Below are positions 38,391 through 47,298 of a stretch of 52,667 bases of DNA, one piece after another. Under the pieces are notes generated by a model. The model was not told the origin of the DNA. It searched no databases and saw only the letters and a program-made list of their open reading frames with translations. A program made the position numbers and the translations under genes. The stretch covers positions 1 to 52,667 of the forward strand of contig JAURPG010000110.1 in the NCBI GenBank assembly GCA_030835405.1. The letters run 5' to 3'. Positions within the stretch are counted from its first letter, which is position 1, and every line of letters begins with the position of its first letter. The DNA comes from Gammaproteobacteria bacterium. Lineage in GTDB: Bacteria; Pseudomonadota; Gammaproteobacteria; Eutrophobiales; Eutrophobiaceae.

Positions 38391-40172
38391 ATGGCATTTG
38401 TTGCTTTAGCTGATCGGGACAATGATGCTCATCTTCATGACCCTGAAACGTTCATAACTAAATACGTCTGGAGCCAGGACCATAAAGTCATCGCCATACA
38501 ATATGGGGTTGTTTCTATCTTCGTAGGCCTGATAGCACTTGCGCTTTCAGTAATGATGAGGCTACAACTGGCGTTTCCAGAAAGCTTCAGCTTCATCACC
38601 CCCAATGATTATTATCAGTTTGTGACCATGCATGGGATGATCATGGTGGTTTACCTCTTAACAGCATTGTTTCTCGGTGGGTTTGGTAATTACCTGATCC
38701 CGCTGATGTGCGGCGCCCGTGACATGGTATTCCCCTATTTGAACATGCTCAGTTTCTGGACATACTTTTTGTCCGTGATTATTCTGCTGGCCAGCTTCTT
38801 TGTACCAGGCGGGCCAACCGGGGCAGGCTGGACCCTGTATCCACCTCAAACCATTCTCCCCGGAACGCCCGGGAATGAGCTGGGGATCCTGCTCATGTTG
38901 TTATCACTCGCGGTATTTATCGTAGCCTTTACCATGGGCGGCCTGAATTATGTAACCACGATACTACAGGCGCGTTGCCGGGGGATGACCCTGATGCGCA
39001 TGCCACTGTCTATCTGGGGCATCTTCACCGCGACGGTTCTGGGCTTACTGGCCTTTCCCGCGCTACTGGTAAGTGCCATCATGATGCTGTTTGATTTGTT
39101 ACTGGGCACCAGCTTCTTCATGCCGGCCATTTTATCCATGGGGGAAATGCCTGACTATCAGGGGGGAACACCCATCCTGTTCCAACACCTGTTCTGGTTC
39201 TTTGGCCACCCTGAGGTCTATATTGTCGCCTTGCCGGCGTTTGGCATCGTATCCGATATTCTGAGTGTCCATGCCAGAAAAAACATCTTTGGTTACAGAA
39301 TGATGGTGTGGGCCATTGTGGGAATTGGCGCCTTAAGTTTTGTGGTCTGGGCCCACCACATGTATGTCAGCGGCATGAATCCTTATTTTGGATTCTTCTT
39401 TGCCACCACCACCTTGATTATCGCCATACCCACCGCCATCAAGGTCTATAACTGGGTGCTCACCCTGTGGAAAGGCAACATCAGGCTGAAGGTCCCCATG
39501 CTGTTTTCCATCGGTTTCATTTTTACCTTTACTCATGGCGGCCTCACGGGGTTATTCCTGGGTAACGTAACCGTCGACCTGCCGCTCTCAGACACCTACT
39601 TTGTGATCGGCCACTTTCATATGGTGATGGGTGTTTCGCCAGTTCTCGTGCTGTTTGCCGCCATTTACCACTGGTATCCTAAGATGACTGGCAAAATGTA
39701 CAACGTACCCATGGCCAAGGCACACTTCTGGCTGACATTTGTCAGTGCATATTCACTATATCTGCCGATGCATTATCTGGGCATCTTGGGCGTGCCAAGA
39801 CGATATTTTGCCTATGGCGGCGCCGAATTTATCCCCGCTTCTGCACAATCACTAAACGTAGGCATCACCATGGCCTCCATCGTCCTGGCGACAGTACAAC
39901 TTTTGTTCATCATCAATCTCATATGGGCATTGAAGAACGGCAAACCTTCCGGCGACAACCCCTGGGAGGCAACCACGCTGGAGTGGCAAACACCTGAAAC
40001 GCCTCCAAAGCACGGCAACTGGGGGCCCGAGCTTCCGGAGGTGTATCGTTGGGCTTATGACTACAGCGTGCCCGGGGCAAAGCTGGACTATATCCCCCAG
40101 AATGAACCACATCATGGACAGGGCTCCGTTGAATCAGATTCTGATGATGCCGTAGACGAGACCAAGGTCTAG
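38391..40172 (+). CDS. coxA: Cytochrome c oxidase subunit I (A-type heme-copper oxidase)
   Basis: 593 residues from the ATG at 38391, with GGAGGA seven bases before it. All catalytic residues are found: heme a ligands His81 and His410, heme a3 ligand His408, CuB ligands His273, His322 and His323 (GHPEVY and WAHHM), cross-linked Tyr277, D-channel Asp111 and Glu275, and K-channel Lys351. These mark an A1-type proton-pumping oxygen reductase. It follows coxB by 60 bp and is six bases before the first subunit III gene. The charged C-terminal tail (after about 530) is cytoplasmic. Confidence 0.97.
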   Translation: MAFVALADRDNDAHLHDPETFITKYVWSQDHKVIAIQYGVVSIFVGLIALALSVMMRLQLAFPESFSFITPNDYYQFVTMHGMIMVVYLLTALFLGGFGNYLIPLMCGARDMVFPYLNMLSFWTYFLSVIILLASFFVPGGPTGAGWTLYPPQTILPGTPGNELGILLMLLSLAVFIVAFTMGGLNYVTTILQARCRGMTLMRMPLSIWGIFTATVLGLLAFPALLVSAIMMLFDLLLGTSFFMPAILSMGEMPDYQGGTPILFQHLFWFFGHPEVYIVALPAFGIVSDILSVHARKNIFGYRMMVWAIVGIGALSFVVWAHHMYVSGMNPYFGFFFATTTLIIAIPTAIKVYNWVLTLWKGNIRLKVPMLFSIGFIFTFTHGGLTGLFLGNVTVDLPLSDTYFVIGHFHMVMGVSPVLVLFAAIYHWYPKMTGKMYNVPMAKAHFWLTFVSAYSLYLPMHYLGILGVPRRYFAYGGAEFIPASAQSLNVGITMASIVLATVQLLFIINLIWALKNGKPSGDNPWEATTLEWQTPETPPKHGNWGPELPEVYRWAYDYSVPGAKLDYIPQNEPHHGQGSVESDSDDAVDETKV

Positions 40173-40178
40173 CCATAG

Positions 40179-40853
40179 ATGAGTATGTGGACCTTATCGG
40201 TAGCCTTAGTATGTGCCCTGATTGTGTGGGCCGTACTGGTGCGCTACCTGATGGCACAACCGTGGCTGCCGGCAGGAGACCCCGGCAATCTGGATGACAT
40301 AACTGCGGTCGATCAACCGGCTAAAAAGGTAGGCCTATATTCCTTCCTCGGCGCCATATCCAGCATGTTCATCCTTTTTATTACCGCCTACCTGATGCGC
40401 ATGGATCCAAAACATGGCGCGGACTGGTTTAGCATCCCTAAACCCGGAATATTGTGGATCAACACATTATTGCTGGTGTATAGCAGCATATCCATGCAAC
40501 ATGCCAAATCGGTAGCCGCCCAGCCTGGGCAGGTAAACCTGAAGCGTGGTCTGCTCATCGGCGGCCTGTTTGCTTTCCTGTTTATTGCAGGGCAGTTATG
40601 GGCCTGGGAAACACTGCACGGATCGGTACATTTTCACCTGTCTAACCCAGCGCTAGCATTTTTTTACCTGTTAACAGGGGTACATGCCATCCATCTTTTG
40701 GGTGGACTGTACGTGTGGGGACGGGTTACAAGCCGGGTATTCAACAATGCCCGCCCTGAATCGGTCGCGCTCAGCATTGAACTCTGCACCACTTACTGGC
40801 ATTACCTGCTATTAGTATGGCTAGTACTTTTTGGAATTTTGCTTTTAACTTAA
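40179..40853 (+). CDS. Cytochrome c oxidase subunit III paralogue, first copy
   Basis: 224 residues with about six hydrophobic spans. The pattern FFYLLTGVHAIHLLGGLYVWG (near 166-186) followed by a C-terminal CTTYWHYLLLVWLVLF is that of subunit III, which binds lipid and supports proton uptake into subunit I. It starts six bases after coxA without a strong ribosome site, suggesting coupling. It is followed 14 bases later by a second, clearly different subunit III gene. Whether both proteins enter one complex or form alternative complexes cannot be seen. Confidence 0.85.
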   Translation: MSMWTLSVALVCALIVWAVLVRYLMAQPWLPAGDPGNLDDITAVDQPAKKVGLYSFLGAISSMFILFITAYLMRMDPKHGADWFSIPKPGILWINTLLLVYSSISMQHAKSVAAQPGQVNLKRGLLIGGLFAFLFIAGQLWAWETLHGSVHFHLSNPALAFFYLLTGVHAIHLLGGLYVWGRVTSRVFNNARPESVALSIELCTTYWHYLLLVWLVLFGILLLT

Positions 40854-40867
40854 CGAGGAAATAATTC

Positions 40868-41551
40868 ATGCAACAATCAGCATTAATCGATTCTGCATAT
40901 GACAAGCCGGGTCATCCCGGCATCATAGACGATTGGTCCGCCGATAAGCAGACCTTCCCGGTGCCCTGGGGCAAGGCGATGATGTGGATATTCCTGCTTA
41001 GTGATATCTTTATCTTCAGCATATTCTTGACTGGCTATATGACTGTAAGAATGTCTAACCCGGTCGATTGGCCCATAGCCAGCGAGGTCTTCGCCCTGAC
41101 CATCTTTGGCTACAACATGCCGCTGATACTTATCGCCATAATGACGTTTATCCTCATCACCAGCAGCGGCACCATGGCCCTGGCGGTGAATTATGGTTAT
41201 CGAGGCGATAAGAAAAAGACAACCATCCTGATGGTAGTGACGGCAATCTTAGGGGCGTCCTTTGTAGGCATGCAGGCATTTGAATGGACGCATCTTATTG
41301 TAGACCTCGGTGTCCGACCGTGGAGCAATCCTTTGGGTGCCCCGCAATTTGGCTCCACCTTTTTTATGATCACCGGATTTCACGGCCTGCACGTTACCAT
41401 AGGCGTGATTTATCTTGGCATAGTCGCCTTTAAGGTCTGGCGGGGCGATTACGAGGAACGCGGCTATGAGATCGTTGAGATCGCCGGGCTATACTGGCAC
41501 TTTGTGGACCTGGTCTGGGTCTTCATCTTTGCATTTTTCTATCTGTGGTAG
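40868..41551 (+). CDS. coxC: Cytochrome c oxidase subunit III, second copy
   Basis: 227 residues with an N-terminal cytoplasmic stretch (1-35) and six hydrophobic spans. Family motifs are WIFLLSDIFIFSIF near 39-52, GMQAFEWTHL, FFMITGFHGLHVTIG and the closing GLYWHFVDLVWVFIF. This copy has the more canonical C-terminus. GAGGAA lies before the ATG. It is four-fifths of the way along the operon coxB-coxA-III-III-IV. Confidence 0.92.
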   Translation: MQQSALIDSAYDKPGHPGIIDDWSADKQTFPVPWGKAMMWIFLLSDIFIFSIFLTGYMTVRMSNPVDWPIASEVFALTIFGYNMPLILIAIMTFILITSSGTMALAVNYGYRGDKKKTTILMVVTAILGASFVGMQAFEWTHLIVDLGVRPWSNPLGAPQFGSTFFMITGFHGLHVTIGVIYLGIVAFKVWRGDYEERGYEIVEIAGLYWHFVDLVWVFIFAFFYLW

Positions 41552-41559
41552 GAGGAGAC

Positions 41560-41910
41560 ATGGCAGAACACGCAGAAGGACAACAACACCCATTAAACGT
41601 ATATTTCTGGATCTGGGGCCTATTATTTCTCCTCAGCGGCCTCTCTTACGCCACAGATTTCCTGCCCCATGGATATCTCAGGTGGGGGCTGATCCTGCTT
41701 TTCATGTTTTTAAAGGCGGGTTTTATCATCGCAATCTTTATGCATATGGCATGGGAGAGACTGGCGCTGATTTATGCGATTTTTGCCCCCCCAACAGCGA
41801 TCATTGTGCTTATCGCCGCCATGGCACTGGAAGGGGACTATACACTCCTTACACGAGGCACATTCTTTGATGAACCCCCGGCACCAACAGGACAACTAGA
41901 CGGACATTAA
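41560..41910 (+). CDS. Cytochrome c oxidase subunit IV, bacterial type
   Basis: 116 residues from the ATG at 41560, directly after GGAGGAG; an in-frame GTG at 41545 overlaps coxC and lacks a site. Three hydrophobic spans (about 13-30, 39-60 and 69-91) contain the signature FLKAGFIIAIFMHMAWER, found in prokaryotic subunit IV/CtaF-CyoD proteins. It stabilises the oxidase complex. It ends the operon and is followed by a strong terminator. Confidence 0.9.
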   Translation: MAEHAEGQQHPLNVYFWIWGLLFLLSGLSYATDFLPHGYLRWGLILLFMFLKAGFIIAIFMHMAWERLALIYAIFAPPTAIIVLIAAMALEGDYTLLTRGTFFDEPPAPTGQLDGH

Positions 41911-41941
41911 GCTTACAGAGAAATCCAGGCTTTAAATTCAG

Positions 41942-41967
41942 AGCAGGCCAAAAGGCCTGCTTTTTTT
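41942..41967 (+). terminator. Rho-independent terminator of the coxB operon
   Basis: A perfect eight-base stem AGCAGGCC / GGCCTGCT with an AAAA loop runs into a T7 tract. It ends the plus-strand oxidase operon 32 bases after its last stop codon. The opposite strand lacks a U tract, so it serves the plus strand mainly. Confidence 0.93.
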
Positions 41968-42013
41968 ATGCGGGGCACAGAGGTAACCAGCTTTTGTTTT
42001 TCCGCATGATTCT

Positions 42014-43600
42014 CTAGGGCTTTTGAGAAACTATGCCGGTTTTAAAACCCTCATATGACGTAGGTGAAGACAGCGCCCATTCCAGGCCTTTTGCACCATC
42101 CCAGACTTGATCCGACACCCTTTGTCCCTTGCCTCGAATACATTTAATCACCACCCAGATCAAGATAAGCTGGCTTAGCCCGAATACAAACCCACCGACA
42201 CTGGAAACGGCATTCCACTCTGAAAACTGGGTGGAATAGTCCGGCACCCTTCTTGGCATACCGGCAAGCCCAAGAAAGTGTTGCGGAAAAAACAGCAGGT
42301 TCACAGAGACGGCCGACAACCAAAAATGCAGCTTGCCCAGCCTTTCATCGTACATATAGCCAGTCCACCTGGGCAGCCAGTAATATGCCCCGGCCATCAT
42401 CGCAAAGATAGCGCCGGAGACAAGCACATAGTGAAAGTGTGCGACAACAAAATACGTATGGTGGTACTGAAAATCTGCGGGGACCATTCCAAGCATCAGC
42501 CCTGAACAGCCTCCAATAGTGAATAGCATTAAAAATGCCATTGCGAATAACATGGGCGTTTCAAATGTCATCTCGCCTTGCCACAAGGTGGCCAGCCAGT
42601 TAAAAACCTTTATGCCAATAGGCACCGCTATAAACATTGTGGCATACATAACGAAAATATTGCCTGTTTGTGGGCTGCCCAGTGAGAACATATGCACAAG
42701 CCAGACCAGATAGGCAAGGATGGCGATAGCACAGGCAGCAACCACCATAGAAACATACCCGAATAACGGCTTTCTTGCGAAGGTGGGAATAACCTGTGAA
42801 ATGATGCCGAATGTTGGGAGGATCAAGATATAGACCTCAGGGTGGCCAAAGAACCAGAAAACATTCTGGAACTGTGTCGGCATGTTACCGTTCGCACTTA
42901 AAAAATCGGTGCCAAACAACGTATCCGTTAACAACAGGGTCACTGCCCCCACCAATACCGGTATAGAGCCAACGAGTAAAAATGCCGTTATAAACCAGGT
43001 CCAGACGAACATAGGCATATCCAGCAACTTCATCCCTGGCGCCCGCTTATTAATTATTGTTGTGATTACATTAATCGCGGTCATAAAATAAGACATACCC
43101 ATCATGTAAACCGCGATAAATAAATAAGGATATATATATTGAGATTGCAATATGACCGGGGGATATAAAAGCCTTTCGCCTGTCGCCTGCCCGTCGGGCA
43201 AAAGAGTCGCCATAAAAAGCAGCAAAAAGGATGCGGGCAGGATCCAGAAGCTTAGGGCGTTGATTCTTGGCAGCGCCATGTTCGGGGCACCGATCATCAT
43301 TGGCAAAAGCCAGTTAGCAAATCCCACTGTCCCGGGCATCACCACACCAAACACCATGATCAATGCATGCAGGGTGCTAAGGGAATTAAATATTTGCGGC
43401 TCTATATATTGAACCCCCGGTGAAAATAGTTCAGCCCGAATAACCATTGCCATGGCGCCGCCAACAAAAAACATAAGTAATGCAAAACATAAATAAAAAG
43501 CGCCAATATCTTTGTGATTAATGTTCATCAACCGGCGCTTTAATCCATATTCACGAATCGGACGATGATGGGCGGCGGTTTTTATTGTGATATCACTCAT
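42014..43600 (-). CDS. Divergent heme-copper oxidase subunit I lacking one CuB histidine
   Basis: 528 residues from the ATG at 43600, which has GAGG upstream and overlaps the subunit II stop by eight bases. The fold and most ligands are standard: His78 and His390 for heme a, His388 for heme a3, His253 with Tyr257 (GHPEVY), Glu255 and Lys331. But the CuB pair in WAHHM reads WLVHM, so the first His is Val302 while His303 remains. The D-channel Asp is Asn107 (GAPNMALP), and the Asp of HDTYY is His. Two base changes at least separate GTG from a His codon, so a single read error does not explain it. It may bind copper abnormally, catalyse another reaction or act as a sensor. No subunit III or IV is beside it. 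Confidence 0.9.
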   Translation of the reverse strand: MSDITIKTAAHHRPIREYGLKRRLMNINHKDIGAFYLCFALLMFFVGGAMAMVIRAELFSPGVQYIEPQIFNSLSTLHALIMVFGVVMPGTVGFANWLLPMMIGAPNMALPRINALSFWILPASFLLLFMATLLPDGQATGERLLYPPVILQSQYIYPYLFIAVYMMGMSYFMTAINVITTIINKRAPGMKLLDMPMFVWTWFITAFLLVGSIPVLVGAVTLLLTDTLFGTDFLSANGNMPTQFQNVFWFFGHPEVYILILPTFGIISQVIPTFARKPLFGYVSMVVAACAIAILAYLVWLVHMFSLGSPQTGNIFVMYATMFIAVPIGIKVFNWLATLWQGEMTFETPMLFAMAFLMLFTIGGCSGLMLGMVPADFQYHHTYFVVAHFHYVLVSGAIFAMMAGAYYWLPRWTGYMYDERLGKLHFWLSAVSVNLLFFPQHFLGLAGMPRRVPDYSTQFSEWNAVSSVGGFVFGLSQLILIWVVIKCIRGKGQRVSDQVWDGAKGLEWALSSPTSYEGFKTGIVSQKP

Positions 43601-44462
43601 GGTTATTTTCCTCAACCACATTGCTTTCGATTCCTGTATATTTTTCTGGCTTTGAACCCTGTTCAGCCTTCACCTGCTTCATATTTTCTAACCACTGGTG
43701 ATATTCCTGTTTTGATACGGCCTTCAAAACTACCGGCATAAAAGCATGATCTCTGCCACATAACTCCGCACATTGTCCCCGGTATATTCCTGGTTCCACT
43801 AACTCCAACCAGCTTGAATTTACAAACCCAGGTACCGCATCATGCTTCAGGCCAAGATCCGGTACCCACCATGCGTGTATTACATCATTGGATGTATATA
43901 AAAAACGTATTCTGGTTTTAACCGGAACCACCAGGGGGTTGTCCACTTCCAACAGGTAGTTTTCAATCGTTGAGACATCTATGTCTGCACCCCTCTGTCG
44001 CGCCTCGTTATGCTCAGGCGCCAGAGAACTGAAAAAGCCAAAACCCTCATCCTCATACTGGTAATGCCAACGCCATTGATACCCGGTTACGCTGATGGTC
44101 ATTTCAGCCTCTTGATGGCCGACTTCCTTAACGATCAAGTCTCTTGTGGCCGGGGCCACAAATGACAAGAGGATAATGATGGGGATAATGGTCCAAACCG
44201 CCTCCCACTTGCCGCTATGGTGAAACTGGGATGCACTCACCCCCCTGGATTTGCGATGATAAACGATGGACCAGATCATCAAGCCGAACACGATTAAACC
44301 GATGCAACTGACCAGGACAAAGGCCAATAGATGTAAATCATAAATATCACTGTTTACAGCGATCACGCCCCGCGCCAAATTCAGGCCATTCTCTGCCATC
44401 ACTGACAATGGAGCCAAGCCAGCACAACAACTAATTGCTTTAATTGGTAGATTTTTCAACAA
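43593..44462 (-). CDS. Heme-copper oxidase subunit II with CuA site, partner of the divergent subunit I
   Basis: 289 residues from a TTG start; the frame is open further upstream to 44526 with no ATG or GTG. A signal-like segment (about 1-23) precedes two spans (about 42-68 and 87-104) and a cupredoxin domain. The CuA ligands are complete: His196, Cys231, Glu233, Cys235, His239 and Met242 (GQCAELCGRDHAFMP). It has no cytochrome c domain, unlike the other subunit II. An intact electron-entry site next to an altered subunit I suggests the pair is still used. It lies 63 bp after bioD on the same strand. Confidence 0.92.
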   Translation of the reverse strand: MLKNLPIKAISCCAGLAPLSVMAENGLNLARGVIAVNSDIYDLHLLAFVLVSCIGLIVFGLMIWSIVYHRKSRGVSASQFHHSGKWEAVWTIIPIIILLSFVAPATRDLIVKEVGHQEAEMTISVTGYQWRWHYQYEDEGFGFFSSLAPEHNEARQRGADIDVSTIENYLLEVDNPLVVPVKTRIRFLYTSNDVIHAWWVPDLGLKHDAVPGFVNSSWLELVEPGIYRGQCAELCGRDHAFMPVVLKAVSKQEYHQWLENMKQVKAEQGSKPEKYTGIESNVVEENNHE

Positions 44463-44525
44463 AACTGTCTTGCGCCTTTGTTTTTTCTCTGTCGGTATCT
44501 TTACCGCTGCCGTGGACCATTTGCC

Positions 44526-45203
44526 CTATAAGCCAGGCAAGGAAATGTACTGATACAGCCCCTGATAGTCCAGCTGGTCCTGATATGGCACCGTGCCCAT
44601 GTGTGGGGCCTTGATCTGGTCCATTAGATGATTGATGGTTTGTTGAGGATATTGAAAATCCGGATCCACAATATTAGCGATCCAACCAGCCAGGGTCACA
44701 TTGTCGCGTAATATTGATTCAACAGAAAGCACCGCATGATTTAAACAGCCAATTTTTATACCCACCACCAGAATCACCGGGATATTCATGGCTTTAACCA
44801 TATCAGCCATGCCTAAATCACTAAAAACGGGACAACGCCAGCCGCCAATTCCCTCTATAATTAAAACTTCACATTGCCCAGATACCCAATTAAAAGCTTT
44901 TAGGACGGGCGCAATTTCAAGCCCCTGTAGCTCTAATTCTGCAGCAATATTCGGTGCACAAGGATTTTTAAGAGGCAAAGGATTAACCAGATTATAAGGC
45001 AAGTCTATGGACGCATGTTTCTTGATAAGCAAAGCGTCCTCTGACACCATTTCATCAGCAAGATCGTAGCATCCTGACGCCACTGGTTTCATTCCACACA
45101 CCAGCTTTCCAGCATGCTTTATAGATTCCAGCAAGGCAATCGAAATGACGGTCTTGCCGATTCCGGTATCTGTTCCGGTGATAAAATAGGATTTACTCAT
45201 CAT
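44526..45203 (-). CDS. bioD: Dethiobiotin synthetase
   Basis: 225 residues. The P-loop FITGTDTGIGKT is at 7-18; KPVASG and the EGIGGWRCPV motif (canonical EGAGGxxxP, with Ile and Trp here) follow. It closes the ureido ring of dethiobiotin using ATP and CO2. Its ATG overlaps the bioC stop (ATGA), and a second ATG follows at 45200. It is the last gene of bioB-F-C-D. Confidence 0.95.
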   Translation of the reverse strand: MMSKSYFITGTDTGIGKTVISIALLESIKHAGKLVCGMKPVASGCYDLADEMVSEDALLIKKHASIDLPYNLVNPLPLKNPCAPNIAAELELQGLEIAPVLKAFNWVSGQCEVLIIEGIGGWRCPVFSDLGMADMVKAMNIPVILVVGIKIGCLNHAVLSVESILRDNVTLAGWIANIVDPDFQYPQQTINHLMDQIKAPHMGTVPYQDQLDYQGLYQYISLPGL

Positions 45204-46096
45204 TTTCTCGAAAACCGAGCAAGGCTTTGTTTCAGGGCATCTAGAGAGAAAGTGTGCTCCTGTTTGGCGGGCGTTGGTTCGTGCAGTCCGGTCTTCCAGG
45301 CATGGCCATAGACCACCTCATAACTGCAAGGCAGACCATTATGCTCTCGCCAAGTCTCATAGGCCTCTATTAAGGCAACCATTCTGCCTTTGCCTGTGAG
45401 AGTATGACGACGATTTCGATTGATATTGTGAACACCGAGGTTTTTAAGGTGCTTCATAATCTCGCGCGCAGATTCAAATTTCATAATCACACTGTCAGTT
45501 TCCATTACCGGATCTGACAGGCCAGCGGCGATCAAGGCATCACCCAGGATATGCATGTCCACAAAATCATTAACGTGTTTTAAGTTATCTACACTTGCCC
45601 AGGCGTCGCGAAGCTCCATCAGAGTTGACGGCCCTAATGTGGTAAAGACAAACACGCCCCCAGGTTTTAACACGGCAAAGACATCAATAAAAATCTTTTG
45701 CAAATCTTCCGCCCATTGCAGCATTAAGTTTGATACAACCATATCAAAAGAGTTTTTTGCAAAGGGCAGACACTCTGCATCAGCGCACAAATAAGACCAT
45801 GTTTGATTTTTATTTTTCTGGAGGTCGCGCGCCTTCTTTAACATACAAGGCGATATATCAACCTGAACAATTTTTGTCTTGGCAAATTTTTCTGACAGTT
45901 GCCTTGAAACCCTCCCCGTACCAGACCCCAGGTCCAAAACGGTCTTGGGTTGAATGTTCATTATATCAACACGATCGATCAACTCTTCAGCAGTATGTTT
46001 TTGTAATACCGCATACTGATCATATTCGGGTGCGGCCAGATTGAAATTATGTACCAACTGGTTTTTATAAAATTTTTCTTCATCAGGGTTAATCAT
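45200..46096 (-). CDS. bioC: Malonyl-ACP O-methyltransferase
   Basis: 298 residues. A class I SAM methyltransferase: LDLGSGTGRVSRQL near 55-68, VDISPCML, LCADAECLPF and SNLMLQWAEDL. The first residues (KNQLVHNFNLAAPEYDQYAVLQ) are typical of BioC. It methylates malonyl-ACP so that fatty-acid synthesis can build the pimeloyl chain. The product needs an esterase (BioH or analogue), which is missing from this operon. Four-base overlaps join it to bioF and bioD. Confidence 0.94.
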   Translation of the reverse strand: MINPDEEKFYKNQLVHNFNLAAPEYDQYAVLQKHTAEELIDRVDIMNIQPKTVLDLGSGTGRVSRQLSEKFAKTKIVQVDISPCMLKKARDLQKNKNQTWSYLCADAECLPFAKNSFDMVVSNLMLQWAEDLQKIFIDVFAVLKPGGVFVFTTLGPSTLMELRDAWASVDNLKHVNDFVDMHILGDALIAAGLSDPVMETDSVIMKFESAREIMKHLKNLGVHNINRNRRHTLTGKGRMVALIEAYETWREHNGLPCSYEVVYGHAWKTGLHEPTPAKQEHTFSLDALKQSLARFSRK

Positions 46097-47286
46097 GATG
46101 GCTTTCCTTTGAGAACGACTGCTAATGACTCAACCAACATGTCCAACTCATTGAACTGATGGTTTGAGTTAATTGAGATCCTGATCCTTGCTGTACCCTC
46201 GGGAACGGTTGGTGGCCGTATCCCCACCACAAAAACACCTTTGTCTCTCAATTGTTCACACGCCCTCATTACGGCACCTGACTCCCCCAGTAGAACCGGC
46301 TGAATGGGACTATTAGTAAACTCGCACGGTATACCCTTGTCTGTGCATTGCTGTTGAAAATACTCTATGCGCTCAAAAAGTAATTTGGCGCGCTGCGGCT
46401 CTTTTTCGATAATATTTAATGACTCAATTACGCCCGCAGCAAGGGGAATAGACATGGCGGTTGAATATATATAAGGCCTCGCGAGCTGTACCAGTAACTC
46501 AATTAATTTATCTTCACCAGCAACAAATGCCCCCTGCAAACCCAGTGCCTTGCCAAATGTACCCACCATCAAGGGCGCCACATCCTGGCCTAGATTAAAA
46601 TGTGTGAGCGTTCCCGAACCATTTTTACCCATAATGCCAAACCCATGGGCATCGTCCACAATCAATTTTGCAGCATGTTCCAACGCCGCTTCTGCAACAC
46701 GAGGCAGGGGGCAAACATCACCATCCATGCTAAATATAGACTCAGTAAGTACTAACTTCACACTGTCGGGATAACGTCCAAGTTGTGCCTGCATATCTAT
46801 CATATCGACATGGTTATAGCGCGTAAATTTTGCCCTGGACAATTTAATCCCATCAATGATTGACGCGTGACACAATCGATCAAGCACAAACACCATATCC
46901 GGCAGTTTTGACAATGCGGTGATCATGCCCAAATTTGCCTGATACCCGCTTGGAAATACAAGCGCCCGGTCGCGCCCTGTTTTATTTGCCAATTCTTGCT
47001 CCAGCCTGCCGTGTAGTTCTGTCTTGCCGCAAACTAGAGGAGAGGCAGAACTGCCAAACCCATACTTCTTTGCACTTCGGCTTATCGTCTCTATTATTTT
47101 TGGATGAGAAGACAGCCCCAGGTAATCATTGCTGGAAAAGTTAATTAAACGGCGACCGTTTATAATGATTTTGTTTTGATCGCGGGCCTGTAATTCAACC
47201 GCCTGCCTGTAAAGCTGTTTTTTATCTACCTGGCAAAGATAGTTTTTTACATTGCCTAATAACTTATTATCGACATTGTTTGACAC
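46093..47286 (-). CDS. bioF: 8-amino-7-oxononanoate synthase
   Basis: 397 residues from a GTG start. It is a PLP enzyme of the alpha-oxoamine synthase family. Seen are NFSSNDYLGLSSHP, SSASPLVCGKTELH, VFPSGYQANLG, VDDAHGFGIMG and the PLP lysine in MVGTFGKALG. It joins pimeloyl-ACP/CoA and alanine. The chain begins with a roughly 20-residue leader before the family start. It is 12 bp after bioB and overlaps bioC. Confidence 0.96.
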   Translation of the reverse strand: MSNNVDNKLLGNVKNYLCQVDKKQLYRQAVELQARDQNKIIINGRRLINFSSNDYLGLSSHPKIIETISRSAKKYGFGSSASPLVCGKTELHGRLEQELANKTGRDRALVFPSGYQANLGMITALSKLPDMVFVLDRLCHASIIDGIKLSRAKFTRYNHVDMIDMQAQLGRYPDSVKLVLTESIFSMDGDVCPLPRVAEAALEHAAKLIVDDAHGFGIMGKNGSGTLTHFNLGQDVAPLMVGTFGKALGLQGAFVAGEDKLIELLVQLARPYIYSTAMSIPLAAGVIESLNIIEKEPQRAKLLFERIEYFQQQCTDKGIPCEFTNSPIQPVLLGESGAVMRACEQLRDKGVFVVGIRPPTVPEGTARIRISINSNHQFNELDMLVESLAVVLKGKPS

Positions 47287-47298
47287 AGAAACGTCTGG

